Assembly (NCBI GenBank): GCA_013399855.1
Contig: VXAY01007404.1
Span: forward strand, 378,931 to 442,930
DNA: 64,000 nt
Reading direction: 5' to 3'
Origin: Oxyruncus cristatus
Taxonomy: Eukaryota > Chordata > Aves > Passeriformes > Cotingidae
Shown one piece after another: positions 1-13,139 of the stretch (positions are counted from its first letter, which is position 1; the number at the start of each line of letters is the position of its first letter). The notes under the pieces were generated by a model. That model saw only the letters and a list, made by a program, of their open reading frames with translations, had not been told where the DNA came from and ran no database searches. A program made the position numbers and the translations under genes.

Positions 1-203
1 ATTTAGAATGTTTTCAGTATAATAATTGAATTCCCCCTTCTGTGTGTCTGAGACTCACAGCATAGTTAACAATATTCAAGGAGGACAAAACCCCAACCAG
101 ATGTTTTTCATCTGAAAACAAAATTGTACATCATTTTTTATAATCTACTAGGCAAATAAGTGAGGTAAAAGACTCATTGTCTTTTACATAATTGTCCACA
201 AAG

Positions 204-236
204 CAAATTCAGTTGGTGAAACAAATTCAGTTGGTG
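204..236. repeat. 18-bp tandem duplication
   Basis: The 15-base word caaattcagttggtg occurs at 204-218 and again at 222-236, a period of 18 bases. It is probably a small slippage duplication. Confidence 0.8.
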
Positions 237-1270
237 GTTACACAATGTTATGAAATTCTCTTGCTTCAGGTATTTTATTGATGGACATGTTTCTTACTAG
301 CTACTTGACTTCAAAATCATTAGAGAACATTACTTTCATTCTAATCACAGTTTATCATTCATCTTTTACATTGTATGAAGGAAATTTTCTTCCAAATGCT
401 ATAAGAAATTCTCTCTGGAAACTATGCGAAAAAGGAATATCTAAGAATGCACTATTTTTTTTTTTAAAATGTAATGATTACAGAAAAATGGAAAAGTGAA
501 AGGAACCACTGATCTATAGTATTCTTTTCTTGAGACAGATAATCAGCAGCAGCTTTCCCTTTGTCCCATATATCTGTGTTCTCTATTGTTACCTACTGTA
601 GTGAAGTTCAAGTACTCCTGTAAATCCCCTCTAAATTTTGTCTGTTTATACCTTCAGGTTATAAAGTGATTGGCTGAGTGCCTGAACGGTGATGCCAAAC
701 TTAAAATATCTTCTAGGACTGTTAACTGTAACACACTTGCTTTCACTGCTGGAGGAATGCTTAAATGTTGCCAAAAGGCACTATTTTTTTGACTTTTTCA
801 GAGGAACACCACAGGTCTTACATTTTTGCAAACCTATGCTATAAAGAAGACTAAAAAACAATTAAGTATCTGGAGTCTAACCATTCCTTATTCTGATGAA
901 CAACTAAAAAGGAAAAAGAAGTATTTCTACAAATTGCCACAGCTTCAGTCACATGAAAAAGAATAAACTATGAAAAAAAGTGAACCACATTCACTAATTA
1001 TTTTACCCTATATGCTTCAAATCTAAACCACTTCACTCTATAAAATATTAGTTGTTAATGTGCAACAGACTTTTTAAAAGTAAAGATTGCCCCTGAATGG
1101 ATGTAATCATTGAAAGTCAAAATTGTGTCCAACCATTTTGTTGAAATATCTCGCTTACACCAAGTGGAAATGAAACTGTTCTTGTCCTATAGTATTGTCA
1201 GTAGATCAAATGCCACTTAAACTACCCCAAAAAGAGCTCAAGATTTCAGTGAGAATTTAATTCCCTTTTT

Positions 1271-1336
1271 CTTACCCAAAGATTAGCTTCTGCTGCTTAA
1301 GTTCCTTACCCAAAGATTAGCTTCTGCTGCTTAAGT
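1271..1336. repeat. 34-bp tandem duplication
   Basis: Two direct copies with period 34 start at 1271 and 1305. The first 32 bases are identical (each begins cttacccaaagattagcttc). The lack of divergence suggests a recent duplication, or a local assembly duplication. Confidence 0.92.
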
Positions 1337-2330
1337 GCCTTTTCATCTCTTTTTTTTTTTCTATCACCATTCTCTTGCTTTGTTTTTTTCCCCCTCAGTT
1401 TCTTTTGAACTGAGAAGCTGTGACCTCTGAAAAGAGAGCTGCTCTTTCAAAATATGCTAATAATACATAATTGAAGAAAGTTTCCAGTAATAAAGCAGTG
1501 CTGAAAATGTTATTGATAGTGTTAAACAATTCAAGGTCAACTTCAAAATTATTCACATCATTCTTGGATGCAATTTTCTTTAAAGTGTAAAAAAATCTTT
1601 AAAGTAAATGAAAAAATCATACAGAAGAACGATACTTATTTGGAAATGGTACTCTGAGGACCATATTTTTTTACAAAACCTTATCTGGCAGAAAATTATT
1701 GTAAGATCTCATGACTTTGCAATCAGTTGTAGCCATAGTTGAAAATATGACAAGTGAAAAAAAAAAAAATAAAATTCTGCCACTACTCTTCCTGTTTTAT
1801 CTTCCTATAGTCTTATTTTCCCTCATTTCTTTCTTCTGTCGTTCTCTTGAACCCCTTGGACAATAATTCTTCTCTTGTCCCACACTAATGCATCTCTGAA
1901 TTCCCTATCAGCAGATAGCTTTTCTCCCTACCTGATTTAGCCATTCTGCTTCTCTTTCAGATAACACAGTTCACTTTACACCTACCTGTTATTCACCAAG
2001 CTCTCATTTGTCCCAAATATTCTCTATTGTCTATGCTTTCATTCACTCCACGCTCTCCTGAAGCTTTCAGGAAAGGGAATAAATCAAGAAGAAACATATG
2101 TTTCATTTATCAGGCCTGTGCTCATTAGTCCATCTCGTGAAGCTGTACAAGTTCAGGTCGGTTCTGGCTAAGGCTGATTACTTTTTCGGGGGCTCGGAGT
2201 TGCTCAGAAAAAAAGAAACTGTATCCTCTCTGAATGATGTTCAACTCAGCAGCAAATCTAACAGGTCTCTCCTGAACGAATGGCAATAATGTCCTTGAAT
2301 TTGAAGCGCTTTATGGAAGTGTGGAGTGCC

Positions 2331-2350
2331 TTTTTTTTTTTTTTTTTTTT
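2331..2350. repeat. T20 homopolymer
   Basis: Twenty consecutive T, followed by aataaac. Read on the minus strand this is an A20 run, but I see no retrocopy upstream of it. Confidence 0.9.
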
Positions 2351-3473
2351 AATAAACAGAAGTGGCAATATGTTGAAAAGCTGTTTATTGACATCCTTAC
2401 CCAAATACAGATCTGAAAAGAACACCTTTTCAGAGACCTCTTTCAAATTATAGACATGCTGCTGTCTCTTAAGAAAAGGCATTCATAAACCCTCTTTTTT
2501 ACACAAGTTTTTTCTTTTTTTTTTTTTTTCCTTTTGTTTCCCTCTACACACATTTTTGCAGACTATGAATCTGCTCTATGTCAAAATTTGTAATCAAAGT
2601 GGTGCAGCATGCACAATTCACTCCAAATGCCTAAAGTTTGGCAAAATTATCAAGAGCTAGAAACAACTTTAGAACAGGAGGCATTAGCTGGTGGTAGCCT
2701 GTACTTTACGTGTTAGTATCTGCCCAAACTATAATTACGATTTATAGCATGTAAACTTTATATGAAGCACCATCAGGAGCTACATGATCTTCTAGACACC
2801 TTTTTTCAAATCCTATTATTTCCATACTGTGTCCTTCACATACCCACAAATATGATTATGTGTTCTATTGCGTGCACTCCTGTATCAACCAGGGCCAAAA
2901 TGTGTATTGAAAAAAGCCATTCATAATATTAAATGTCTGTCTACACATTTCAGTGAACAGTTTGGACAGAAAGGTGTCATTTGCCAGCAACAAACATTTT
3001 GCATTTTTAAAAAATTGCTAGTTTAGTTCATGGGCCCCAGAGGTATTCTGACACATGAAAAGGGTAATGATCTAGGAAAATTTAAAAGTGTGATACTGAT
3101 TAGGTAAATGAAAAAAACGTATCTCTACTCTGCATGAATCATTACAGAAAGGTTTCATAATGTGCTCAAAGCATTATTTAGTGACAGATTTGGACATTTA
3201 GAAGGATAAACATAGAGGAGCAAATAGAGCTCATAATTTTATAAAAGTTGTGATAAGTTTCCTACTGAAGAAAAAATAATGGAAATAAATCTGCCATCTT
3301 GAGATCTCATTGAAGTGGGTAACCCTTTCACTGAAGGCAGATGTAAGTGGAAAATTATATTTACACCGAAGAAGCTATAAATTTAAAAGATTAAGATGAA
3401 AATCCCTTTCCCACTTTGATAATAACCTCACTGGGATCAACATCTTTCTCCACCCCTACTATCTGTATTTCAG

Positions 3474-3508
3474 TTGCTAGCTAGTTACTTGCAGCTAACT
3501 AGCTGCAA
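3474..3508. repeat. Short hairpin (inverted repeat)
   Basis: TTGCTAGCTAGTTA (3474-3487) pairs with TAACTAGCTGCAA (3496-3508) through one bulged base, leaving an 8-nt loop. It is an isolated stem-loop of unknown function. Confidence 0.75.
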
Positions 3509-3675
3509 ATAAGAAAAAAAAAAATCTCATTCAAATAATTGAGTAACTTGTGAAAAATGGAAAGGAACAACTAATATTGAATACTGTGCCCAGTTTCACA
3601 GATTGTAGACAGCACTCTAACAAACTTTTTCTTTGTGGTTTCTAAGAGGCTGAGTGAAGGAACACTTAAGAAAAA

Positions 3676-3769
3676 GGATAGGATATAACATGTCATATCC
3701 TATTGGATAGGATAGGATAGGATAGGATAGGATAGGATAGGATAGGATAGGATAGGATAGGATAGGATA
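3676..3769. repeat. (GGATA)13 microsatellite with flanking dyad
   Basis: Thirteen uninterrupted GGATA units span 3705-3769 (65 bases). Just upstream, ATAGGATAT (3678-3686) and ATATCCTAT (3695-3703) form a perfect 9-bp inverted repeat around an 8-nt loop, so the unit also occurs in opposite orientation. The minus-strand open frame across the array (a run of Ser-Tyr-Pro-Ile-Leu units) is a by-product of the repeat and not a gene. Confidence 0.95.
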
Positions 3770-5819
3770 TGAAGCATAACTTGTATAAAGTAATATCTTA
3801 AAACAAAGATGTGTGGAAAAAAATCCCATAATTTAGGAATATTTTTTAAATGTGAGTGGAACAAAATTGAAATGATCAATGAATCAAGTTTGGGATAATG
3901 TAATCATCATCCATATAGGCTTTAAAACTATTAAAACATGACAAAACTGTGTCATTAGCAGAAAATAATATCTTTGTAATTACATGAACTTATCTTTGGA
4001 CCCTGTTAGAAATATAATTGTAGTTCAAGTCTACCGTTTCCTGTTATCAAATAACTTCATGTGAGATTTGGAATAATAGTGTAGCAAGTGCATGAGTATT
4101 ATTGCCACATGTAGATTTTGTCTTCCAGCTTTAAATGAACATTACCTAAAAGCTCTGTCAGTAGAATGGTACTTTTGAAAATCTTGCCTCTGTGAGCACT
4201 GTCTTTGTCAGTGTTGTTGCATTCAAAGTACTGAAAGTAAACTATATTGTTGTTTCAGAAATAGTTATTTAGGGTGTACGTCTGAAAAGTTGTTTTATTA
4301 TGGCAGGACAACAGCTAAAAGGAAAGGTAGGGGTGCAGAATCTAAGCATTCCCACACCTCATTATCCTGCAAATTTCATTGCCACAGCATGAAAGCAATG
4401 ACTGCATTCAAGAGCAGTCAACAAATCTCGGTGTGAATAGTCACTGTGAGAGGCTTAAAATGAGGAAAGTTGAAAGCTACTTTTGTGCTGCTCAAAGACT
4501 CATTCAGGGATGTAGGGGGTGAAGCTTCATCTCTCCAGTTTAATAACTGGTTCATTTTAATTAAGCAATAAGGTATGAGAGGGCATAAACTGTACTGCAT
4601 TAATTCATAGTTAGTGTGCTACTGTTAGGCATGAAGCTGAAGGGTAAGTAAGTCACCATCAATGCAACTAGGCATGAATTACCTCCACTGAGTGCTCATT
4701 TTGAAGTGTCTTACGGCCACTGTAAAAAATGTTATTGCTTTAAAAATGTTTTTATTGTTAACAAAAGGTGTACACAAATACAGTTTTAAACTGTTTTAAA
4801 GTGTTTCCCGTTTATTCTATTTTTTAAAGTCTATACATTTATTTATGAAGGGAGAATTTCACCTCACCCTGCACAATGCCCATTTACAATGAACTTAGTG
4901 ACAGTAGTGGAAGGGAATAGTTGGGGTTTTTTTCTATTTGACTATCCCAGCAACTCAGCTCTTTTCTGAAGTGTTGATATTCAGAATTATCACAAATATG
5001 AAAACAAAATGTAATAATTTAAAAAAAAATTAGATGAACCTTGGAAGTTGAAAATTCCTAGTTCTGAGTAGAGGTCAGATCCTTTTTCCTGTTTTGCTGC
5101 TGTAGAAACTGAGTAAATCCCTTACAGTTCAGCAGAATAATATCCTTTACTTCAAGGAACTGATCTGTATTCAAGTTATAGAATATTTTGTCCTAATGAC
5201 TGTTACTAGAATATAATGAATTTTGCAGAGCATTTGCCTGCTCCTTTTCTCTTCACCTCTTGGAGATTTCAAGTGTGTTGCATAGTGGAACCATAAACAA
5301 GCTCCCACAAGGCACGTCATACACAGGCTCCCACCAGACCCATTCTGAGTTAGATCTCACCCAGCTTTGGTCCAACAGTATTGTGGTCCCACTACCATGG
5401 GAGAAAAATGAAGATTGACATTTAATAATGTAAGAAAAAGCACAATGCCCTTTGTATTCTTTCAACAAAACCCTTATATTTTATTTTTAAATACAGACAT
5501 GCTTTACTAAAACCAGAAATTTAATGTATATTAGCTATGTAGATGGACAGACAAAAGCATGCTAACAGGACAAACAAAAATGTTTAGTAAAACTTTAAAT
5601 ATCTTTCATCCATTCTTACAAGTTCTATACTAATTATTGTTCCTTTCATTATTGTTCTTCTTTTCTTTATGTCATTTTTAACACGGTTAATACCCAATGA
5701 AAGAATTTCTCTCCTATTCTTCATTTGGAAGAGTGCATGTTAGCACTGAGACAGGTCCTAATAATTACAAGCTGGCAACACATTCTGTGTATATTAACAT
5801 CAAAAGTCAATTTCTGTCA

Positions 5820-6180
5820 TAATATGAGACCAAATGTATGGACTGTCCTGCATTTGGAGCACACTGCATGATTAGATTTCTTTATGCCGGTGAAAACCAA
5901 TTAACAACACAATAGGATATGATACAATGCAACCACCCCATCTTGTAACAAAGTAATTATTGCATCTTTTCCAAACATTATTTCAGGATTTTCTTTTCCA
6001 TATGGTATATGAAAGAAAGTAATTGGCAGTGCTGAGATGCTGTGTCTGCCAAAAGTGCTCTTTGGCAAGCAGTAATTCAAGGAGCAAATAAGTTTTCGTA
6101 TGTAATTAGCTGATTGAATGACCATACGAAATAGGTAAATTTTATCATTCATGAATAATTCATGGTATGAATATATTATT
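5820..6180. promoter_or_regulatory. Candidate conserved non-coding element
   Basis: The block is dense in words resembling homeodomain, POU and PBX/MEIS sites: gtaattattgcat, gtaattagctgattgaatgac, and a perfect palindrome ATTCATGAAT at 6147-6156. It also has a 7-bp inverted repeat (TGCCAAA...TTTGGCA) containing NFI-like half-sites. Such words are common in AT-rich DNA, so this is only a suggestion without an alignment. Confidence 0.25.
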
Positions 6181-8981
6181 GCTACTAGTTTTCTATAAAG
6201 AGCTATTTTTGAGATAGTGAAGAAAGATAGGTATAGTTTTTATCCATAGTATCAAAATTTAGAAAACAGTATAGAAGTGCAGCAATGTTTACTAACGGTA
6301 TGAAGATTTCATATGGCCTGAAATCTGCACATCATGTTGTGCATTCTCAGGGGTTAAATAATCTATCTTATCTTCACAGAAGACGGTCGCAAGTAGAAGC
6401 AGAAACTTCATTAAAGTAAGAGCTTGCTCATGATCACCTGGGCTGGAAGTGTCACTCATCACTAGAGTTTGCGTTCATAGCACAAGTTTGATCTGTTGAC
6501 CCAGTTTTATATAAACACTGAATTTTAACTTAGTCACAGATACACTGGACTTTTAAATGATTAAATGTCCTTTCAAGGAATAGGAAAGACATTAATGTTT
6601 TTGTTCTAAAAAAAACTTTCACATGAACCAACAAAATTTCTATGTAGCTCAAAAGTGGTCTAAAGTTAAATTGGTTTCACATAGTCCTTAACAATGTAGT
6701 CATCATTAATTTCTCCTCATCTTAACTGAGACTTAAAAAAAACAGTAAAAGTATTGTTTTTCCTTTTTCTGTTTAAACAACTTTGATACTCAGTAGTAAC
6801 AACAAATGACACATCAATAATAGGTGTATTTTCTGTTTGACTGAGAAACAGTTGCATGTTGCAAGGCCCATTTTCCCTTTAGCATTTTATGAATATACTG
6901 AATAAACATACAGTACAGTGAAAGGAACCAGTGCATCTCATCTGGCTGATTCTGACATGCTCAACACACTAATGTTGATAATTGCTTCTAGTCATAAGCA
7001 GAATACAACAGCTACCTTTCTAAGTCAACCTTAAAATTAGTATTTGAAACACTTATTTTCACATTTCTGGAAGTAGAAAGGTACAAATAGGTATACATGT
7101 ATTCTACCTATAGAAGAAGAAAGAACACTGACTAATAGTGTAGGGTTGGACATTGGATAACTGCAAAATGATGTAAGGATAGGTACCCCTTTGGAAGAAT
7201 TTGTAAGAGGAAGCTAAAATCTTTTTTGCTCAGGAAGCCCTTTTCTGCCTGCAAAGTGCCTCTCTCAAGAGGTTTAGATGTTTTTTTTAACTTTCCCTTC
7301 TGCATTTCGCAAAAAGTTGCAAACACTGTGAGTAAACCCCTCTCTCTCTCTGGTATGGAGGAGAGATAATGTTCACAGACATGTACAGGACCTCCTTGGT
7401 CCAGAGAGGGCAGGGGAGGACAGAAAGAAGATAAAATGCCCTGGAGAACACTGGAAATTGTTTTTTCCCTGAGGCCCAGTGCTGTTATGCAGCGGCATTA
7501 GGTTTTTAGTGTCCTTACCTCTGAAATAAACCTCTTTGAATTCTTTCCACTGCCTTGGCATTTTTTGGGAAGTACCTGCATGTATACTTTGCAAAAAATT
7601 TCCCTAATGGTGGTCAACGTTAGAAGAGAAACCTGAAAATGGTATGTAGCAACATTACCATACAATAATGCTCACATCTGACATGTACAGGTTTACAAGG
7701 AATACATTTTATTACCAATTAGACTGATAAGAAATTTTGTGTCAGTTTAAGAATTTCAAATGAAATGGTTTATATTTAAAGGTAAACAAATTTATTTTTG
7801 TTTGAGCTAAAATCCAAATTGATTTTTTGAGAAAGCGTATAAGCAGACACATAAGTTATAGCTAAATACATTGAATATAGCATCCATTTCATTCTGGTTA
7901 GGGAAGGTATTATAGATTCTAGAAACTTAAGAGTTACAGAAAAAATCTGAAGAAATAATTTGCAATACTATGTTAGAAGAACACACTCTACTTCAGCCTA
8001 CTATTCTATTTCATATCTCATTCTCAGATTTTTTCATCAAATACATTTACCAGTGTTATTAGTATAAAGCCAGAACAGTTTTCAGTAGAATATTTTTGTG
8101 CCGTTATCACAACAAATCTATGATAGTTACATCAGCTATATCCATGCTCTTCTAACTTTTTGAATTTTTAATAAGCTTGACTGTTGCTCAGGCAATTTGT
8201 TTATCATCATAACAAGATTTGACTTGGTTTCTCTGGTTGAGAAACATAGCAATGTGAAGAAAAACAAGCATTGATAACCAGCCTCTTACTGGCAGTGACC
8301 CAAAAAGATATTTGAAAATCAGACCTTCTCTTTTTTTCCTATGGTCATTTTATGACTGACATGGGATAAAACCCGTATGAGAGAACATTAGATTAATTGT
8401 ACTTTGTGATAGCAAGAAGAGAAAAGTAGGAAGGAAGAAAATAGAACTGGAAACCAGACAAATCCTCCAGATTTCTGAAGCAGTCACGGGAATTTTAATA
8501 AAGGTTCAGAGAGTCTAATGTGGCAGAGATGCTTCATAGACTCTTTGCAGACAAATTAGCCAATGCTTGCAGTATAGTACACTTCTGCAAGGCTGCCGAA
8601 TAGCCACATTAACATCCCAACATCTTTAAAATAAAAAATCTGCAAAATTATTCACTTGCCATGCATATTGAATATTAACGACATTTAATAGTACAGTTTA
8701 TTAACCTTTTACATTAGTGGTCAGGAATGAAACACGCTGGGAACAAATGCATGACAGAAGGGAAAAATGTTTCTGATGGCTATTGGGCTCCATTTGACAG
8801 TTAATAAAAACCATCAAGTCTGCATTATGTTAGATTAACCAGGATCTGGATTCTACTTGACAAGTCATTATTATTAAAGGCAAGTGGAGGGTATTTTCAA
8901 ATACACCCTGGAGTGATGCATGTTAAAATATGTATGGCAAACTCTTGAATGTCAAGGACATTTTGTGTAGTGTATAATGGG

Positions 8982-9004
8982 AAACTGCATGTAATGTGCA
9001 GTTT
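8982..9004. repeat. 8-bp perfect stem-loop
   Basis: AAACTGCA (8982-8989) and TGCAGTTT (8997-9004) are perfectly complementary around a 7-nt loop. Function unknown. Confidence 0.7.
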
Positions 9005-10714
9005 GGGAACTATTTTATGTACCTCTGAAGACATCAAAGCATCACAATGAATGTTTTATTGAAAGCTGTCATACCCGGTGCTGGGACCAACTGTATTACA
9101 GATATTTATGAACAGTCATCAGTTCAGCAGCTCAGTGCTTCTGCTAAAGAAGGAAAAGAGCAGAATGTGACTAAATGGCTCATCTTTGCTTTTCTGCTTT
9201 CTCTTCACTTCATCACCTGTGTTACACTAACATATTATTTAAGGGCAGTGACTTTTCACCTTAATATTCTTCTTTTAAAATACATGAAATTCTTGCTAAT
9301 TTTGGTCTCAGTGTTATACAAGGACATTATTTTCCCAAAGCCCATCCATTTACTATTCTATCTCTAGGTTTTGTTTTATTGAAGTGAGGTATTTTTATTT
9401 TACCATTCCTTTCCTTTTTTGCACTACTGTTTAAAGTCAGCTTAGGATTTAGGGATTTATTTCTTGGGATATCTAAAATTAAAGTCAAAAGACTATGTTT
9501 CAGTAGTCTAGGAGTTTTAATGTTGTACAGAAAAAAAAACTGATTCAGCTTTGTAGTCATTTTCTAACAGAGAATCTTCATCATATTCATGGGAACAGTT
9601 TGCAATACATCTTTGTCCTATGATATGCCCACTGCCTCTGACTCTCTCTCCTCTTTATATAAAAATAATGTAATTCCTCAGTAAGTAGCAAAATAGTGAT
9701 TAAAAATACCCCACTCAGATTGTTCTACAACAAAGTAATATTTGATGCCAACTTTTATATTTTTCAGATTCCTTTTTAATTCCAAATGTTTTGATCTTTA
9801 TCAGTCTTCAAGTCACTGTGGTTTTCCAGTGTTTGTCAGGAGATGATGCTCATTTTTGAATGCACCTTTGTACTTTTGGGGGCTGAACTAGGGCTTACTG
9901 AAATTTAAAAAGTGACAACCAGAAAAAAAAATAGCACAGGTAAAAATGGTAATGAATGAATGTGCAAATGGTAGCTTTGAGGATTTATGCTTGTGAGAAG
10001 GAATAAAGTTGGCAAAGCAGAGCACAAAGTGCTCCCTCTGCATGAAAAATGTGAGATAGTAATGATGATTTTTCAATATGTCCACATCTAATTCTTGCTT
10101 TTATCTCACCTTTTATTATATCTAGAGATGGACCATGAAAAGCACATTAATATTTTTCTACTCTGTGTATGGTAGTGTCATCATATAGAAATTTAGATTA
10201 TTTCCTATAATTTGGGACAAATTCTGCAAAGCTGTAATACAAAGTTTATCTCTGCTATTGTCATGAAAAGATAACCTTACCTTTGTAAAGCGGGAGAAAT
10301 TTTAAAAATTTGCAATTTTATATACTCACTATTGTGATAACAAAGCAATTACCTCATCTTTTCAGTTTAGGATTCATAGAATTCCTAACTATGATGTAAC
10401 TTATTACATGGATAGGAAAAGGTACCACACTGAATGGCAGATCTTCTTGACCCAATTTACTAATTGAAATTTAATTTGTTACATAAAAGATTATGATGGT
10501 CATTCATCAGCCGGTAGGAAATTATGTAATTTTTTTGAAATAAATGTGCTTGTGATAATTCAACACCACTTGAAAATGCAAAGTGGTATTGTACTTCATC
10601 ATTAGCTCTCATAAATTATTGGAAATCCAGGAGAATAGGAAGTCTAGATTCTCCTACTGAGCAAACCTGTAGGTCTAAACTTCTTACTGTATGCATAAGG
10701 CTCTTAAATATAAT

Positions 10715-10793
10715 CCCTGCTTGATCAGGGAGTCGGACTAGATGGCCTCCAGTGAGTGGTACCCTTCCAGCCTACCCATTATGTGTGATACTG
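10715..10793 (+). mobile_element. CR1 LINE 3'-end fragment
   Basis: The segment resembles the terminal 3' UTR of avian CR1: a cctgcttgatcaggg opening, then a ggactagatggcctcc-like block, a ccttccagcct block, and a degraded ATTCTATG-type tail (cattatgtgtgatactgtg). Only about 80 bases remain, which is typical of heavily 5'-truncated old copies. No coding sequence is retained. Confidence 0.8.
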
Positions 10794-11339
10794 TGTTTTA
10801 AACCAGTCCTAATAATTTTTATCGAGACCTGACTTTCCTGTTACCCAGGTCTGGGAAACAACTTAAAAGTGTACTAGAAATGATGAATGCTCAGTTTTCC
10901 CTTTCTTATTTGATTTCCAATTTTTAACTAAGCAGAATTCTTTGAAACTGTGTGTAAGATTAATATTCCTAGGTAAAAAAATCCTTAACATTCAGATTGA
11001 GATACAAAAAAGAATATAAAAAATGTTAAGAAGTGTTTGAAGAAGATTTATGATTACTCTCAAGATAATATTTGTCAATCCATAAAAATAATTTTCAAGG
11101 TAAAAACTGTAGGAAGAGGCACACAGAGACAACCATTTAGTCTAAGACCTTATCTCCTGTAATGACTCATCATAAGAATCTTAGAGAAAAAAACGAAGCT
11201 GAGAGAAACTCTACAGAGATCACTCATCTAACTTTCTTTGACTCATCATGTAGAAACTTTGTCAGTTCTGTATGGACAATAATATTTTTGTCTTGGAATC
11301 TATTTCCCAAGAAGTTTTCAAATTTTCTTTCTGTTATGT

Positions 11340-11376
11340 AAAAAAAAAAAAAAATTAAAAAAAAATTAAAAAAAAA
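11340..11376. repeat. A-rich simple repeat
   Basis: Runs of 15, 9 and 9 A are separated by TT pairs. Confidence 0.9.
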
Positions 11377-11923
11377 TCCCCCTCTTTGTTTTAAAAACAC
11401 TAATAAAATTATCTCTTTTCCCCTAGTTTCTCTGTTATGAAAAGTAGAAAGGAATCATTCCTTTACCCTCTTTCAGATTGGCATGGTTTTACATAACTTT
11501 CAGAACACCTCCCAGGTCATTATGTTCCAGGCTAAGGAGATTTCTCTTGTGGCAGGTACACTATATGTTTAATAATCTGTCTTTTGTAGGTGATTAGACT
11601 AGGTAAGTATGGTTTTCAAGTATGAGCACAGTATAAATTTGTAAGTGATATAATGGCACTTTGTTTACGAGTACCTTCATAACCATTCCTAACATTCTTT
11701 ATTATTATTGCTTAGCTCTCAGCAGTACTTCTTTTCATTGACGTATCGAGAAGAACTCCAAAACATATTTTCTGGGCCTAAATAGTTGAATTAAGCCTAT
11801 GTTATCCATCTGTGTATGTAGCCAAAATTTCAAAAGAGTTTTCATGTATGTTTCTTTTAATTTGCTGCTGATGATTTTTTAGGTACCAGCAGTCTCATGA
11901 GATATTTTTTGATAAAATTATTG

Positions 11924-11945
11924 GTTTTGTTTGTTTGTTTGTTTT
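11924..11945. repeat. (TTTG)n microsatellite
   Basis: Short GTTT/TTTG tetranucleotide run of about five units. Confidence 0.85.
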
Positions 11946-13125
11946 AAATATACTAAAAATTATATTATTCCAAATATTTTTTCATCACTAGAAATATTTA
12001 GATGTCAACATTCCCAACCTATTTTGAATCACGTAGGAGTTTATTATAAAGCTCAGTTTTCACTAGAGAACTTTTTGATATTCTGGTGGTGATGTATTTT
12101 ATGCATAAACACTTACTATTTGTATACTCAACTGTTTTTTTTCTGGTCTTTGTTTCTTGTATGTGGACCCGTAAGGGTCTCTATTGTTAATTGATGGTAT
12201 GATAAATTCTTGAAGACTTTTCAGCAAGAGACCTTTTTGAAGAGACTTTTTTAAAAGCCATGTTTTTATGACTATTTCTAAGTTATTAGATATGGAATAC
12301 TTCCAGTCTTTCTCATCTGCATATTAGTTGGATAATATACAGACATTTCTGTGGAATTTATGCCAAGATATCAAGGTGCCCTCTATGTGTTCAATATTTT
12401 GATTTAAAATGAACTCTGATGAGTCATATTTTCAAAGGGCTTGCTTTTTTTTTCAAACTGTGATAATCACTAGAACATTATTACAAAATATTACTTGAAG
12501 AGATGAGTGAAATACACTGCTTTCAGTTAGAGATAAGCTGTTCTGTCAGGTGCTCTACCTGATCCTCTGAAAGAGAGTGCTTTTTGTCATGACATTGCTC
12601 AAAGACCAATGTAAGTCCCCAATTAATTATTCACCTATATTCTAAAAAATCAGAACAAAAATTGATCAAGTACACCAAGGGCTGGAAAAATTCTATTTTG
12701 ACCCCTACCCAATGCTAAACTAACATACTATTTTTTGTAGTCCTTCTGTTTGAAATTCGAGTATCTGACATCCTTCTTTTACTCACCTAACGTGTTAATC
12801 TTCAAGATTTTTAAAAAGTCACACAGTTGTCATAGTTTTAAGGGTTCAGTATCCAGGAACTCTACACTTAAAAGAAGATTATAGGAAATAGACAGGAGAT
12901 TCAAACTAAATCTTCAAGTTTAATGAATAATATAAATCAAATATTGCAGTGTCTTATGACCATCATCATCAATTACAAGTAGAGTGTTAACAGCTAGTAT
13001 CCTACTCAACACACAAGAATATGTCTTGGTACTACACCAGGATTCTGGAAAATATAATGATCTGTTTGTGAAATATATTGTGTGGCTGTAATTTAGGGCA
13101 TTCTGTTGTAAATATTTTACGCAAC

Positions 13126-13139
13126 ACATATTCTTCTCA
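13126..13139. repeat. Left target-site duplication of the RTE insertion
   Basis: acatattcttctca is repeated exactly at 14241-14254, on the other side of the RTE-like element. Removing the insert and one copy restores continuous AT-rich host sequence. Confidence 0.92.

Larger units (their letters stand above)
1..3473. other. AT-rich non-coding DNA
   Basis: No recognisable gene or large transposon. The stretch contains two small tandem duplications (listed separately), a pyrimidine-rich section at about 1780-2060 and a 20-T run. Reading frames are short, start at random, and match no protein I know. Confidence 0.7.
3770..10714. other. AT-rich non-coding DNA
   Basis: No gene or transposon recognised. 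Two blocks, about 5820-6180 and about 8480-9010, are less homopolymeric than their surroundings and carry many homeodomain-like TAAT words. They are candidate conserved non-coding elements, judged by eye only. Confidence 0.6.
10794..13125. other. AT-rich non-coding DNA
   Basis: No gene seen. The stretch holds an A-rich simple repeat and a TTTG microsatellite (listed separately). The remainder is unremarkable AT-rich sequence. Confidence 0.65.

Noticed and set aside
3705..3769. CRISPR-like array
   Set aside because: The units are adjacent 5-mers with no spacers. It is a microsatellite in a eukaryotic context.
3617..3829. Minus-strand 70-residue frame with a repeated Ser-Tyr-Pro-Ile-Leu motif
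   Set aside because: It is the translation of the GGATA microsatellite and has no independent support.
9047..9367. 106-residue plus-strand open frame with a hydrophobic middle
   Set aside because: No recognisable similarity, no promoter or splice context, and AT-rich DNA makes such hydrophobic frames by chance.
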